Assembly (NCBI RefSeq): GCF_041438865.1
Contig: NZ_CP109450.1
Coordinates: 3,334,501-3,398,500, forward strand
Reading direction: 5' to 3'
Origin: Streptomyces sp. NBC_01471
GTDB taxonomy: Bacteria; Actinomycetota; Actinomycetes; Streptomycetales; Streptomycetaceae
DNA length: 64,000 nucleotides
Below the pieces are notes generated by a model that did not search any database, had not been told where the DNA came from, and saw nothing but the letters and a program-made list of their open reading frames with translations. Both the position numbers and the translations under genes were made by a program. Below are positions 1-9,803 of the stretch, piece after piece (the first letter of the stretch is position 1; every line of letters starts with the position of its first letter).

Positions 1-605
1 TGGTCGCGCAGCCAGGGCACAGCGGTGAACTGGGTGCGGTGGGTCTCCTCGTGCAGACAGACCCAGAGCCGGAAGTCGTGCGGGTCGACCTCCAGTTCCC
101 GCTCCACGTGGACGATGTTCGGCGCGACGAGGAGCAGCCGGCCGCCGCTGCCGGACGCCGCGGGCAGGTCACGTCCCGCGGGGGCGAACGTCTCGTACTG
201 CCCGAGCACCCGCGAGGAGAGGAACGACAGCAGCATGCCCAGCTCGACGCCGGTGACCTTGCCGCCCACCGCGCCGAGCACGGCCCCGCCCGGCGAACTG
301 CCGCGCCGGTCCTGCATCTTCCCCAGCAGCGGCTTGAGGACTTCGCGGAACCCGGCGACGTTGGCCTTGACCCACCCCGCCCGGTCCACCACGAGGACCG
401 GGGTGTCCTCCAGGTCCGTGCCCTCGGGAATCATCCGGGTGAAGGCACGGACATGTTCCTCGGCGGACTTGGCGTGCCTGCGCAGCTCCGCCACCACCGC
501 CCGGGCCTCGTCCCTGCTGACGTCCGGACCCTGCTTCGCGAAGCGGGTCGCAGTCGCCGTGGCGAGGTTCCAGTCGACCATCTCGGGACCACCGATGCGC
601 GTCAT
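1..605 (-). CDS. Zinc-dependent metalloprotease (DUF2342 family), C-terminus outside window
   Basis: The reading frame runs off the left edge, so only about the N-terminal 200 residues are visible. It starts at an ATG (MTRIGGPEMVDWNLA) and reaches a HEETH zinc-binding signature (HExxH) near the edge, in the context LWVCLHEETHRTQF. This arrangement is typical of the actinobacterial DUF2342 family, often labelled F420-biosynthesis-associated, whose members are predicted intracellular zinc proteases of unknown substrate. It is divergent in function but co-oriented with dacB downstream on the same strand direction of reading (dacB lies upstream of it on the minus strand, 123 bp away), an order common in Streptomyces. 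The function is inferred from the family motif only. Confidence 0.85.
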   Translation of the reverse strand, partial: MTRIGGPEMVDWNLATATATRFAKQGPDVSRDEARAVVAELRRHAKSAEEHVRAFTRMIPEGTDLEDTPVLVVDRAGWVKANVAGFREVLKPLLGKMQDRRGSSPGGAVLGAVGGKVTGVELGMLLSFLSSRVLGQYETFAPAGRDLPAASGSGGRLLLVAPNIVHVERELEVDPHDFRLWVCLHEETHRTQFTAVPWLRD

Positions 606-728
606 GCGTCAACCGTACGTTCTCGGATCGGCGGACGGTGAGGTGTTGCACCGGCTGCTCCCGGCTGACGGGCGGTTCCGGGCGGCGCCCCTGCGAGCGG
701 GCGGGCTGCCGGGCCCCCGCGAAAGGTG

Positions 729-2177
729 TCAGCCCGCGCAGCCGCAGGACGCCACGGCCGTGCCCAGCCGGTCGAGCGCCGACTGGGCAGCTGTCGGGGA
801 CACGGTGTCGGACGCCATGAACGCGAAGGCCAGCAGCCTGCCCCGGGCGTCCACCACCGTCCCGGCCAGGGTGTTCACCCCGGTCAGGGTGCCCGTCTTG
901 GCGTGGATCAGACCGCCCGCGCCGGACGGGTCGGTGTAGCGCCCGTCGAGCGTGCCGGTGAATCCGGCGATCGGCAGTCCGGTGAGGATCGGGCGCAGCT
1001 CGGGGTGGGCCGGGTCGCCCGCCCGGGTGAGGAGGGTGGCGAGCAGGGTGGGCGAGACCTTGTCCTGCCGGTTCAGCCCGCTGCCGTCCGCGAAGCGGGC
1101 CCCGTCCAGCGGCAGGCCGAGCTTCTTCAACTGGGCCCGGACCGCCCGGCCCGCGCCCGCGAAGCTCGCGGGTTCGTGCGCGGCGAGCGCGGTCTGCCGG
1201 GCGACGGCCTCCGCGATGTCGTTGTCGCTGTTGGTCAGTGCCCGCTCGACCAGCGCCGAGAGCGGCGCGGAGTACGTCCTGGCCACCGGCTTCGCGTCCG
1301 CGGGGGACTTCCCGGGTGCCGGCGCGCCCGTGCTGTGCACGGACCGGTCGGCCAGCATCGAGGCGAACGTACGGGCGGTGTCGCCCGCCGGGTCACCGGT
1401 GCGCGGGGCCGGTCCGTGGTCCCCTTCCTCCGCCGAAGCTTCGGAATCAGATCCTCCGGAGCCGCCGCCCAGCCGCCCCTCGTCCGTCATGAGGGCGCTG
1501 ACCGGGGCGATGTTGTCGTTGGGGCCGATGGGGTGCAGCACGGGTCCCGAGTAGAGCGAGGTGTCGTACGCGATACGGACGGAGCTGACGCCCCGGTCGC
1601 GCTCCACCTTGACCGTGGCGTCGGCGAGCGCGCGCAGGCCGTCCCGGTCCAGGGTCGGGTCGCCGCCGCCCCTGAGGGTCAGCCGCTTCCCGTCCGGGGT
1701 CGCGGTGACGGTGGTGGCGATGCGGTGGTCGGGCCCGAGCGCGGAGAGCCCGGCGGCCATCGTCGCGAGCTTCACCGTGGAGGCGGGGGTCAGGGGCCGG
1801 TCGGCCTCCGATCCGTACAGCGTTCGGCCGGTGGCCGCGTCGATCACCACTCCGCCCGCGGTGCGGCCGAGCGCCGGGTCGTCCATCAGGTGGCCGAGCG
1901 TCTTCCCGAGTCCCGTGCCGGTCGGTACGGCGCTGCTGCCGCCGAGTGCGGCCAGTACGCCGGGCGCGCTGGGCGCGGGCGCCGGGCCGGCGGAGTGCGC
2001 GGCGCTCCCGTGATCTGCGCCACCTGTCCGGTCCCTGGCGGCGGCCCAGTCCCGCTCGGCCTTACGCTGGCCTGAGTCCCAGGGTCCGGACGCCGCGATC
2101 AGCCCGGCCGCGAGCGCGAGACCGATCACGGCGGAGCCCGCCGAGAGTTGCCATGTCGTCACCTTCGGCACCGGCAC
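729..2177 (-). CDS. dacB: D-alanyl-D-alanine carboxypeptidase/endopeptidase (PBP4/DacB class C)
   Basis: Cell-wall enzyme that removes terminal D-Ala from, or cleaves cross-links in, peptidoglycan outside the membrane. All three penicillin-binding motifs are visible: STVK (SxxK, catalytic Ser) about 130 residues in, SDN in SDNDIAEAV, and KTG in [10 protein letters not shown] near the C-terminus. A large insert between SxxK and SxN is typical of PBP4. One N-terminal hydrophobic segment ([14 protein letters not shown]) serves as signal or anchor. The start is uncertain: I chose a GTG at 2177 preceded by GAAAGGGG; in-frame GTG at 2171 or 2222 and ATG at 2207 are alternatives. It is divergent from the pyrophosphatase gene. 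Confidence 0.93.
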   Translation of the reverse strand: MPVPKVTTWQLSAGSAVIGLALAAGLIAASGPWDSGQRKAERDWAAARDRTGGADHGSAAHSAGPAPAPSAPGVLAALGGSSAVPTGTGLGKTLGHLMDDPALGRTAGGVVIDAATGRTLYGSEADRPLTPASTVKLATMAAGLSALGPDHRIATTVTATPDGKRLTLRGGGDPTLDRDGLRALADATVKVERDRGVSSVRIAYDTSLYSGPVLHPIGPNDNIAPVSALMTDEGRLGGGSGGSDSEASAEEGDHGPAPRTGDPAGDTARTFASMLADRSVHSTGAPAPGKSPADAKPVARTYSAPLSALVERALTNSDNDIAEAVARQTALAAHEPASFAGAGRAVRAQLKKLGLPLDGARFADGSGLNRQDKVSPTLLATLLTRAGDPAHPELRPILTGLPIAGFTGTLDGRYTDPSGAGGLIHAKTGTLTGVNTLAGTVVDARGRLLAFAFMASDTVSPTAAQSALDRLGTAVASCGCAG

Positions 2178-2315
2178 CTCGGAGCAGCCCCTTTCGCGAT
2201 CACACATCGTCGTGGGGGACACTTAACCACTGCGTTTGCCGTGCGCGCGGCACCCGGCCGGTCCGGCAGGACGCAGTACCACCCGAAGTTCGTGTTGATC
2301 ATGGAGGAGCCACCC

Positions 2316-2810
2316 GTGGAGTTCGACGTCACCATCGAGATTCCGAAGGGTTCGCGGAACAAGTACGAGGTGGACCACGAGACCGGCCGGATCCGTCTGG
2401 ACCGTCGCCTCTTCACCTCGACCAGCTACCCCGCGGACTACGGATTCGTCGAGAACACCCTCGGCGAGGACGGCGACCCGCTGGACGCCCTCGTCCTGCT
2501 GGACGAGCCGACCTTCCCCGGCTGTGTCATCAAGTGCCGCACGATCGGCATGTTCCGGATGACCGACGAGGCGGGCGGCGACGACAAGCTGCTCTGCGTC
2601 CCGGCCTCCGACCCCCGGGTGGAGCACCTGCGCGACATCCACCACGTGTCGGAGTTCGACCGCCTGGAGATCCAGCACTTCTTCGAGGTCTACAAGGACC
2701 TGGAGCCCGGCAAGTCCGTCGAGGGCGCCGACTGGGTCGGCCGTGCCGACGCCGAGGCCGAGGTCGAGAACTCGTACAAGCGCCTCCAGGCGCAGGGCGG
2801 GTCGCACTGA
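2316..2810 (+). CDS. ppa: Inorganic pyrophosphatase (family I)
   Basis: Hydrolyses pyrophosphate to two phosphates in the cytosol, pulling biosynthetic reactions forward. The 164-residue product begins [19 protein letters not shown] and contains the family I signature DGDPLDALV with its metal-binding aspartates, YPADYGFV and [10 protein letters not shown]. Length fits bacterial family I enzymes (about 160-175). I chose GTG at 2316 because GGAGG lies 8 bases upstream and homologous proteins start at this EFDV; longer in-frame openings lack a ribosome site. Single gene with a divergent neighbour (dacB). Confidence 0.97.
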   Translation: MEFDVTIEIPKGSRNKYEVDHETGRIRLDRRLFTSTSYPADYGFVENTLGEDGDPLDALVLLDEPTFPGCVIKCRTIGMFRMTDEAGGDDKLLCVPASDPRVEHLRDIHHVSEFDRLEIQHFFEVYKDLEPGKSVEGADWVGRADAEAEVENSYKRLQAQGGSH

Positions 2811-2980
2811 GCGAGAACTGAGCGGTGCGGTCCGCTGGACCGCCCGCCGCGACTGCTCCTGCGGGCGGTGCGTCCCTGCCGGGCGCACCGCCCGCAATGC
2901 GTCCGGAGGCGGCACAGCCGGTATCCGTGCGCATACTGGGCAGGCGCTGATCAAGTACGGGCGAGGCGGGAGCGGAGCGA

Positions 2981-4633
2981 GTGGCTGAGACGGACGGTCC
3001 CGAGGACCGCAAGCCGCAGTCGGACGAGGTACGGAGCGCGTTCGTACCGCCGACGGGCACGGGGACCCCGGCCCCCGAGGACTCCTCCACCACGTCGGAG
3101 TTCGCCGTGCCGCACGGACTCGCCTCGGAGACGCCCGCCGAACCCGAGGGTTCCGCCTTCACCACCCCGCAGACGTACAGCGCCCAGAACTCGCCGCCCG
3201 CCTTCACCCCGGCCCATGGCTTCCCCATGATCAAGCTGGCCAAGGAGGCGCCCTGGCAGGACCGGATGCGCACCATGCTGCGGATGCCGGTCCACGAGCG
3301 GCCGGCGCTGGAACCGGCGCAGAAGCAGGACGACGAGTCGGGTCCCGCCGTACCTCGCGTGCTCGACCTGACGCTCCGTATCGGCGAGCTGCTGCTCGCG
3401 GGCGGCGAGGGCGCCGAGGACGTGGAGGCGGCGATGTTCGCCGTCACCCAGGCGTACGGGCTCGAACGCTGCGAGCCGACCGTCACCTTCACCCTGCTGT
3501 CGATCTCGCACCAGCCGTCACTGGTGGACGACCCGGTGACCGCGAGCCGTACCGTACGCCGCCGGGGCACCGACTACACCCGTCTGGCGGCCGTCTACCA
3601 CCTCATCGACGACATCACGTCCGAGGACGTCGACGTCTCGCTGGAGGAGGCGTACCGCGGCCTCGCCGGGATCCGCCGTAACCGGCACCCCTATCCGGGC
3701 TGGGCGCTGACGACCGCGAACGGGCTGCTCGCCGGGGCGGCATCCGTGCTCGTCGGCGGTGGCGCGCTGGTCTTCATCGCGGCGATGGTGGGCGCGATGC
3801 TGGGCGACCGGCTGGCCTGGTACCTCGCCGGGCGCGGGCTGCCGGAGTTCTACCAGTTCTCGGTGGCCGCGATGCCACCCGCCGCGGTGGGGGTGGCGCT
3901 CACCCTCGCGCACGTGCCCGATCTGCGGGCCTCAGCGGTGATCACCGGTGGGCTCTTCGCCCTGCTGCCGGGACGGGCGCTGGTCGCGGGCGTCCAGGAC
4001 GGTCTGACCGGCTACTACATCACCGCGTCCGCGCGGCTGCTCGAAGTCGTCTACTTCTTCATCTCGATCGTGATCGGTGTGCTGATCGTGATCTGGCTGG
4101 GGCTTCAGTTCGGCGCCAACCAGCTCGACGCGGAGGCGGCGCTGACGAGCGTCAACAGGCCCGTCATCCAGATCCTCGCCGCGATGCTGCTGACCTTCGC
4201 GTTCGCGATCCTGCTCCAGCAGGACCGCTCGACGGTGCTGATGGTGACGCTGAACGGCGGGGTGGCCTGGATCGTCTACGGGGCGCTGCACTACGCGGGA
4301 AACATCTCACCGGTGCCGTCCACCGCCGTCGCGGCCGGACTCGTGGGCCTGTTCGGGCAGTTGTTCTCGCGCTACCGGTACGCCTCGGCGCTGCCGTACG
4401 TCACGGCGGCGATCGGGCCGCTGCTGCCCGGTTCGGCCACGTACTTCGGGATGCTGTACATCGCGCACAGCGACGTGAACAAGGGGCTGGCCTCGCTGAC
4501 CAAGGCCGCCGCGCTGGCACTGGCCATCGCGGTCGGGGTGAACCTCGGGGGCGAGATCTCCCGGCTCTTCATGCGGGCGCCCGGCGTGGTCGGCGGCCAG
4601 CGCCGGGCGGCGAAGCGGACGCGCGGGTTCTGA
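2981..4633 (+). CDS. thrE: Threonine/serine exporter family membrane protein (ThrE)
   Basis: A 550-residue protein with the ThrE layout. A hydrophilic N-terminal extension of about 120 residues, rich in Pro, Ser and Thr, is followed by the DUF1212-like domain (LDLTLRIGELLLAGGEGAEDVEAAM). Then come about ten hydrophobic segments ending in a DUF3815-like domain. Family members export threonine and serine by proton antiport; the substrate here is inferred. The start is a GTG at 2981 after GGGAGCGGAG. The gene stands alone; DedA follows convergently. Confidence 0.85.
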   Translation: MAETDGPEDRKPQSDEVRSAFVPPTGTGTPAPEDSSTTSEFAVPHGLASETPAEPEGSAFTTPQTYSAQNSPPAFTPAHGFPMIKLAKEAPWQDRMRTMLRMPVHERPALEPAQKQDDESGPAVPRVLDLTLRIGELLLAGGEGAEDVEAAMFAVTQAYGLERCEPTVTFTLLSISHQPSLVDDPVTASRTVRRRGTDYTRLAAVYHLIDDITSEDVDVSLEEAYRGLAGIRRNRHPYPGWALTTANGLLAGAASVLVGGGALVFIAAMVGAMLGDRLAWYLAGRGLPEFYQFSVAAMPPAAVGVALTLAHVPDLRASAVITGGLFALLPGRALVAGVQDGLTGYYITASARLLEVVYFFISIVIGVLIVIWLGLQFGANQLDAEAALTSVNRPVIQILAAMLLTFAFAILLQQDRSTVLMVTLNGGVAWIVYGALHYAGNISPVPSTAVAAGLVGLFGQLFSRYRYASALPYVTAAIGPLLPGSATYFGMLYIAHSDVNKGLASLTKAAALALAIAVGVNLGGEISRLFMRAPGVVGGQRRAAKRTRGF

Positions 4634-4688
4634 GAGGCGGACGCGCGGGTCCTGGGGGTCTTCGGCTCTCTGTGCTCTTCCGGCCCGC

Positions 4689-5381
4689 CTACCGCTTGGC
4701 GTGCCGGCGGCGCCGGGGTCCCTGGCCCTCCGGGGCGTCGGGGGTCTGTGCACCCTCCCGGCCGGCCCTGCCGCGCGAGCGCAGGTACTCGATCGCGATC
4801 GGCACCACCGACACCAGCACGATCGCTACGAGGATCAGCTCGATGTGCGCGTTGACGAACGCGATCTTGCCGAGGCCCGCACCGAGCAGGGTCACGCCCA
4901 CGCCCCAGAGCGTGCCGCCGATGACGTTGAAGATCACGAACGAGCGGTAGTTCATCCGGCTCACGCCCGCGATGATCGGCGTGAACGTCCGCACGATGGG
5001 CACGAAGCGGGCCAGCACCAGCGACTTCGGGCCGTACTTCTCGAAGAAGTCGTGTGCCTTCTCGACGTTCTCCTGCTTGAAGAGCTTGGAGTCCGGGCGC
5101 CGGAAGAGCGAGGGCCCGACCTTGCGGCCGAACAGATAGCCGACCTGGTCACCCGCGACGGCGGCCACGGCGACCAGCACGCAGAGCAGCCAGAGCGGTG
5201 TGCCGAGCTTGCCGGTGGTGACGAGCAGACCGCTGGTGAACAGCAGCGAGTCGCCCGGCAGGAAGAAGCCGATCAGCAGCCCGGACTCGGCGAAGACGAT
5301 CACCAGCAGACCGGCCACCCCGAAGGTGCTGATCAGATAGTCCGGGTCCATCCAGCTCGGTCCGAGCGCGAGAGTAGTCAC
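4689..5381 (-). CDS. DedA family integral membrane protein
   Basis: A 230-residue polytopic membrane protein of the DedA/SNARE-associated family. The conserved motifs FLPGDSLLFTSGLL near the N-terminus and FGRKVGPSLFRRPD and RFVPIVRTFTPIIAGVSRM in the middle (conserved Arg and Pro) are present, with a basic cytoplasmic tail. Members act as proton-dependent lipid flippases, for instance of undecaprenyl phosphate or phosphatidylethanolamine; the substrate cannot be told from sequence. I chose GTG at 5381 after AGGAG; an ATG at 5420 would add 13 residues. Confidence 0.9.
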   Translation of the reverse strand: MTTLALGPSWMDPDYLISTFGVAGLLVIVFAESGLLIGFFLPGDSLLFTSGLLVTTGKLGTPLWLLCVLVAVAAVAGDQVGYLFGRKVGPSLFRRPDSKLFKQENVEKAHDFFEKYGPKSLVLARFVPIVRTFTPIIAGVSRMNYRSFVIFNVIGGTLWGVGVTLLGAGLGKIAFVNAHIELILVAIVLVSVVPIAIEYLRSRGRAGREGAQTPDAPEGQGPRRRRHAKR

Positions 5382-5537
5382 GGGTTCCGGGCTCCTGGGG
5401 TCAGTCGGCATGGGTGCCATGCGGGTAATGGCTGGCCAAAGTTATCAACGCCCGCGCGGGGTTCCTGGTTCCATCGCCTCCGCTCGGGTGCGATATACGA
5501 ATTTTCGGGCAAGGTGATCACCAGGAGGTGGTGCCGG

Positions 5538-5903
5538 ATGAGCATCGAGGATTACGGCGGCGGCCAGTCGCCCCAGGCCGATGTCCTGGTCGTCACGACG
5601 AACGACGTCCCCGGGTACGCGGTCCAGCAGGTGATCGGCGAGGTGTTCGGCCTCACAGTCCGCTCCCGCCATCTGGGCAGCCAGATCGGCGCCGGTCTGA
5701 AGTCGATGATCGGCGGCGAGCTCAAGGGGCTGACCAAGACCCTGGTGGAGACCCGCAACCAGGCGATGGAGCGGCTGATCGAGCAGGCCCGCGCGCGGGG
5801 GGCCAACGGTGTGCTGGCGATGCGGTTCGACGTCACCGAGGCGGCCGACATCGGTACCGAGGTGTGCGCGTACGGCACGGCGGTCGTGATCGCCAAGCTG
5901 TGA
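5538..5903 (+). CDS. YbjQ family protein (UPF0145, heavy-metal-binding-like domain)
   Basis: A 121-residue cytosolic protein matching the YbjQ/UPF0145 family along its full length: VVTTNDVPGYAVQQVIGEVFGLTVRS, GGELKGLTKTLVETRNQAMERL and GANGVLAMRFD. Members form pentamers with unknown cellular role. The ATG at 5538 has a near-perfect AGGAGGTG seven bases upstream, so a longer upstream in-frame opening is rejected. A 46-bp inverted repeat two bases after the stop probably ends transcription. Confidence 0.93.
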   Translation: MSIEDYGGGQSPQADVLVVTTNDVPGYAVQQVIGEVFGLTVRSRHLGSQIGAGLKSMIGGELKGLTKTLVETRNQAMERLIEQARARGANGVLAMRFDVTEAADIGTEVCAYGTAVVIAKL

Positions 5904-5904
5904 C

Positions 5905-5950
5905 GGAGGGGCGGTACGGGTCCGGGCGCCCGGACCCGTACCGCCCCTCC
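5905..5950 (+). terminator. Perfect 46-bp inverted repeat after ybjQ
   Basis: The first 23 bases (starting GGAGGGGCGGTACGG) are the exact reverse complement of the last 23, so the RNA can fold into a very stable hairpin. There is no T-tract, as is common for Streptomyces terminators. It sits directly after the ybjQ stop. Confidence 0.8.
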
Positions 5951-6100
5951 CCGTACCGTCCCCCTCCCTCGCTCCCTCGCCCCTACGGACACGGCTCGGC
6001 GAGCCGCCCGCACCATTTGTCCGTATCGTCGCGACAGGACCGTCGCCGCGGGAGAGCACGGCCGGCGGCCACACGGCGAGAGGGAAGGCGAACGCGAACC

Positions 6101-7522
6101 ATGCCACTGCACCGAGGCGCGAACGGGTCCGACGACTCCGGGAAACAGTCCACCATCGCCGTCAACCCGTTCTTCGGCGAGGCGAACCCCGTCGGTGGCA
6201 TGGACACGGCCCCGCCCAAGCACCGGCTCCCGGACAGCGCGATGCCGCCGATGAGCGCGTACCAGCTGGTCCACGACGAGCTGATGCTGGACGGCAACTC
6301 CCGGCTCAATCTGGCCACGTTCGTCACGACGTGGATGGAGCCGCAGGCGGGGGTGCTCCTCGCGGAGTGCCGTGACAAGAACATGATCGACAAGGACGAG
6401 TACCCGCGCACCGCCGAGCTGGAGCGGCGCTGCGTGGCGATGCTCGCGGACCTGTGGAACGCGCCGGACCCCTCGACCGCCGTGGGCTGCTCGACGACCG
6501 GTTCCAGCGAGGCGTGCATGCTCGCGGGCATGGCGTTCAAGCGGCGCTGGGCGAAGCGGAACGCGGACCGCTATCCGGCCACCGCGCGGCCGAACCTCGT
6601 CATGGGGGTCAACGTCCAGGTCTGCTGGGAGAAGTTCTGCAACTTCTGGGAGGTCGAGGCGCGGCAGGTCCCCATGGAGGGGGACCGCTACCACCTGGAT
6701 CCGCAGGCCGCCGCGGACCTCTGCGACGAGAACACCATCGGGGTGGTGGCCGTGCTCGGCTCCACCTTCGACGGGTCGTACGAGCCGGTCGCCGAGCTCT
6801 GCGCGGCCCTGGACGCCCTCCAGGAGCGCACCGGTCTGGACATCCCCGTCCATGTCGACGGGGCGTCGGGCGCGATGGTCGCCCCCTTCCTCGACGAGGA
6901 GCTGGTCTGGGACTTCCGGCTGCCCCGGGTCTCGTCCATCAACACGTCGGGCCACAAGTACGGCCTGGTCTACCCGGGCGTCGGCTGGGCGCTGTGGCGC
7001 TCCGCCGAGGAACTGCCCGAGGAACTGGTCTTCCGGGTCAACTACCTGGGCGGCGACATGCCGACCTTCGCCCTCAACTTCTCCCGGCCCGGCGCACAGG
7101 TGGTGGCGCAGTACTACACGTTCCTGCGGCTGGGCAAGGAGGGGTACCGCGCCGTCCAGCAGGCAACACGGGACGTGGCACAGGGACTTGCCGGCCGGAT
7201 CGAGGCGCTGGGCGACTTCCGGCTGCTCACCCGGGGCAATGAGCTGCCGGTCTTCGCCTTCACGACCGCGCGGGACATCACGAGCTTCGACGTGTTCGAC
7301 GTGTCGCGGCGGCTGCGCGAGCGGGGCTGGCTGGTGCCCGCGTACACCTTCCCCGAGAACCGGCAGGACCTGTCGGTGCTGCGGGTGGTCTGCCGCAACG
7401 GGTTCTCCGAGGACCTGTCCGATCTGCTGATGGACGACCTGCGGTCGCTGCTGCCCGAACTGCGGCGGCAGTCGGGGCCGTTGGAGCGGAGCAAGGCGGA
7501 GGCCACGGCGTTCCACCACTGA
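6101..7522 (+). CDS. gadB: Glutamate decarboxylase (PLP-dependent)
   Basis: Decarboxylates glutamate to GABA, consuming a proton. The 473-residue length and motifs fit bacterial and plant GAD. The sequence shows LNLATFVTTWMEP, the PLP phosphate-binding GCSTTGSSEACML, the HVDGASGAMVAPF segment with the PLP-ring aspartate, and SGHKYGLVYPGVGW with the Schiff-base lysine at about residue 286. The ATG at 6101 follows AGGGAAGG at a workable distance. It ends 28 bases from the convergent PadR gene. No antiporter gene is adjacent, so an acid-resistance role is only a possibility. Confidence 0.95.
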   Translation: MPLHRGANGSDDSGKQSTIAVNPFFGEANPVGGMDTAPPKHRLPDSAMPPMSAYQLVHDELMLDGNSRLNLATFVTTWMEPQAGVLLAECRDKNMIDKDEYPRTAELERRCVAMLADLWNAPDPSTAVGCSTTGSSEACMLAGMAFKRRWAKRNADRYPATARPNLVMGVNVQVCWEKFCNFWEVEARQVPMEGDRYHLDPQAAADLCDENTIGVVAVLGSTFDGSYEPVAELCAALDALQERTGLDIPVHVDGASGAMVAPFLDEELVWDFRLPRVSSINTSGHKYGLVYPGVGWALWRSAEELPEELVFRVNYLGGDMPTFALNFSRPGAQVVAQYYTFLRLGKEGYRAVQQATRDVAQGLAGRIEALGDFRLLTRGNELPVFAFTTARDITSFDVFDVSRRLRERGWLVPAYTFPENRQDLSVLRVVCRNGFSEDLSDLLMDDLRSLLPELRRQSGPLERSKAEATAFHH

Positions 7523-7549
7523 ACCGCGCGCCGCAGCGGGCCGCATCCG

Positions 7550-8191
7550 TCAGGTGTCGTCCCCCGGGTGCGGTTCGCCGCTCGCGTACGGGTTCTCCTG
7601 CCCCTCGGCGAGGACGCCCGTGAACGGCTCGCCCTCGCCCGCGAAGACGTACGCGCCGCCCTCGATGCGCGCGATCAGCCCCCGCGTCCACTCGGCCCCG
7701 CCGTCCGCCGTGTGGACCCAGAGGTTCATGATCTCCCCGATGTGGCCGAGCTGCTGCGGGCCGTCCTCGGGGATGTAGTGCTCGGTGACCGAGGCCCGCC
7801 AGGCCTCCATCGCCTGCACGCGCCGCTTCAGCAGCTCGACGGCCTCGGCCCGCTCCAGGTCGACGATGCAGCCGAGCGCGGCCGACAGGACGTCCGTCTT
7901 CTGGTCGTACGTGACCAGCGCCTCGCGGAGCAGCCTGAGGTACTCCTCCCGGCCCGCCGCCGTCATCTCGTACTCGGTACGGGGCGGGCCGCCCGCGGTG
8001 CTCGGGGCGGTCTCGTGAGCCAGCAGCATGCCCTGCTTCGCCAGCTGCTTCAGGGCGTGGTAGATCGACCCCGGCTTGGCGTTGGACCACTCGTGGGCGC
8101 CCCAGTACTCCAGGTCGTTGCGGACCTGGTAGCCGTGGGCGCGCCCGTGCTGACGGACCGCTCCGAGGACGAGCAGACGGATCGCTGACAT
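7550..8191 (-). CDS. PadR family transcriptional regulator
   Basis: A 213-residue PadR-type repressor. An N-terminal winged helix (LLVLGAVRQHGRAHGYQVRNDLE, then SIYHALKQLAKQGML and PPRTEYEMTAAG, the wing) is followed by a helical C-terminal domain of the PadR subfamily 2 type (REALVTYDQKTDVLSAALG). Members respond to phenolic acids or multidrug ligands and usually control an adjacent gene. The aldehyde dehydrogenase (benzaldehyde/vanillin type) next door is a sensible target for an aromatic-responsive PadR, but this is inference. Confidence 0.92.
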   Translation of the reverse strand: MSAIRLLVLGAVRQHGRAHGYQVRNDLEYWGAHEWSNAKPGSIYHALKQLAKQGMLLAHETAPSTAGGPPRTEYEMTAAGREEYLRLLREALVTYDQKTDVLSAALGCIVDLERAEAVELLKRRVQAMEAWRASVTEHYIPEDGPQQLGHIGEIMNLWVHTADGGAEWTRGLIARIEGGAYVFAGEGEPFTGVLAEGQENPYASGEPHPGDDT

Positions 8192-8206
8192 GGGAGCCAG
8201 CCTAGA

Positions 8207-8245
8207 GGGGCTGTCCCGCAGGGCGTGTCCTCGCGGGACGGCCCC
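8207..8245 (-). terminator. Hairpin between the aldehyde dehydrogenase and padR genes
   Basis: A 13-base stem (GGGGCTGTCCCGC pairing GCGGGACGGCCCC with one wobble) with a 13-base loop lies just after the aldehyde dehydrogenase stop and before the padR start. It probably separates the two transcripts. Confidence 0.6.
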
Positions 8246-8266
8246 GCCCGGTCAGCGGCCGGAACC

Positions 8267-9724
8267 TCAGAACGGGAAGCCGCTGCGGCCGTGCTGGATC
8301 GAGATCCACTGCTGAGTGGTGAACACGTCGACCATGGAATCGCCGTTCAGCCGCCCGAGCCCGGAGCGCTTCTCGCCGCCGAAGGGGACGATCGGCTCGT
8401 CGTGCACGGTTCCGTCGTTGATGTGGATCATTCCGGTACGCACCCGCCGGGCGAGGCGGACACCGCGCTCCACGTCCCCGGTGTGCACCGCGCCGCTCAG
8501 GCCGTACGGGGTGTCGTTGGCGATACGGACCGCCTCGTCCTCCCCGTCGAACGGGACGAGCAGTGCCACCGGGCCGAAGATCTCCTGCTGGAGCAGCGGC
8601 GAGTCGGGGGCCAGACCGGTCAGGACCGAAGGGGCGACCAGGCTGCCCTCGGTCCGCCCGTGCACCAGGGCCGTCGCCCCGGCGGCCACCGCCTGCTCCA
8701 CGACCGAGGTCACGGCCTCGGCCTGGGAGGCGTTGATGAGCGGGCCGATGTGGGTGGCCGGGTCGGCCGGGTCGCCGGTCCTGAGCGTCCTGACCTTGGC
8801 GACGAACTTCTCGGTGAACTCCTGCTCCACACCGCGGTCCACCAGGATGCGGTTGGCGGCCATACAGACCTGGCCCTGGTGCACGTACCGGCTGAAGACC
8901 GCCGCGTCGACGGCGTAGTCGATGTCGGCGTCGTCCAGCACGATCAGCGCGCTGTTGCCGCCGAGTTCCAGGACGGAGTGCTTGAAGTGCGCCGCGCAGA
9001 CCGTGGCGACGTGCTGGCCGACCTTGTCGGAGCCGGTGAAGGAGATGACCTTGGGCACCGGGTGGGTGAGCAGCGCGTCGCCGATCTCGGCGATGTCGGT
9101 GACCACCACGTTCAGCAGGCCGCCGGGCAGTCCCGCCTCCTCGAAGACCTTCGCCACCAGGGTGCCGCCGCAGACCGGGGTGTTCTGGTGCGGCTTGAGG
9201 ACCACGGCGTTGCCGAGCGCCAGCGCCGGGGCGACCGACTTCATGGAGAGCAGGAAGGGGAAGTTGAACGGGCTGATGACACCCACGACGCCGACCGGGA
9301 CCCGGTAGACGCGGTTCTCCTTGCCGTCGGCCGGCGAGGCGATGATGCGGCCCTCGGGGCGCAGCGCCAGCTGGACGGCCTCGCGCAGGAATTCCTTGGT
9401 GAGGTGGAGCTCGAAGGCCGCCTTCACCCGGGTGCCGCCCAGTTCGGCGACGATGGCCTCGGCTATGTCCTCCTCGCGCTCCTCGATGATGCGCAGCGCG
9501 CGCTCGAAGACCCCGCGGCGGGTGTAGGGGTTCGTCCCGGCCCAGGCCTCCTGGGCACGTTCGGCGGCGCGGTAGGCCTGGTCGACCTCGGCGGCCGTGG
9601 CCACCGTGACCGAGGCGAGCTTCGTCCCGTCGTACGGGTTGAAGTCGATGATGTCCCAGGAACCGCTGCCGGGCTTCCACTCACCGTCTATGTACTGAAG
9701 AGCCAGCTCGCTGAAGAAGGACAT
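8267..9724 (-). CDS. Aldehyde dehydrogenase, benzaldehyde/vanillin dehydrogenase type
   Basis: NAD(P)-dependent oxidation of an aldehyde to its acid. The 485-residue product has the full ALDH signature: Rossmann region GVVGVISPFNFPFLLSMKS, GNAVVLKPHQNTP, FTGSDKVGQHV, the general-base ELGGNSALIVL, the nucleophile Cys in GQVCMAANRILV, and EIFGPVALLVPF. The FNPYDGTKLASVTVATAAEVDQAY start and HQNTPVCGG segment resemble benzaldehyde/vanillin dehydrogenases, so an aromatic aldehyde is the likely substrate. Flanked by PadR (possible regulator) and the whiJ-like regulator gene. Confidence 0.93.
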   Translation of the reverse strand: MSFFSELALQYIDGEWKPGSGSWDIIDFNPYDGTKLASVTVATAAEVDQAYRAAERAQEAWAGTNPYTRRGVFERALRIIEEREEDIAEAIVAELGGTRVKAAFELHLTKEFLREAVQLALRPEGRIIASPADGKENRVYRVPVGVVGVISPFNFPFLLSMKSVAPALALGNAVVLKPHQNTPVCGGTLVAKVFEEAGLPGGLLNVVVTDIAEIGDALLTHPVPKVISFTGSDKVGQHVATVCAAHFKHSVLELGGNSALIVLDDADIDYAVDAAVFSRYVHQGQVCMAANRILVDRGVEQEFTEKFVAKVRTLRTGDPADPATHIGPLINASQAEAVTSVVEQAVAAGATALVHGRTEGSLVAPSVLTGLAPDSPLLQQEIFGPVALLVPFDGEDEAVRIANDTPYGLSGAVHTGDVERGVRLARRVRTGMIHINDGTVHDEPIVPFGGEKRSGLGRLNGDSMVDVFTTQQWISIQHGRSGFPF

Positions 9725-9803
9725 GGAATCCCTAACTGCCGCTGCCGCGCGCGCAGATGCTCATGACGCCAAAGGCCTGATGGCATCTCATCGTACGTGC
9801 GTT

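Noticed and set aside
2148..2315. Extended N-terminus of pyrophosphatase
   Set aside because: Would overlap the divergent dacB start region and lacks family similarity; GGAGG fixes the start at 2316.
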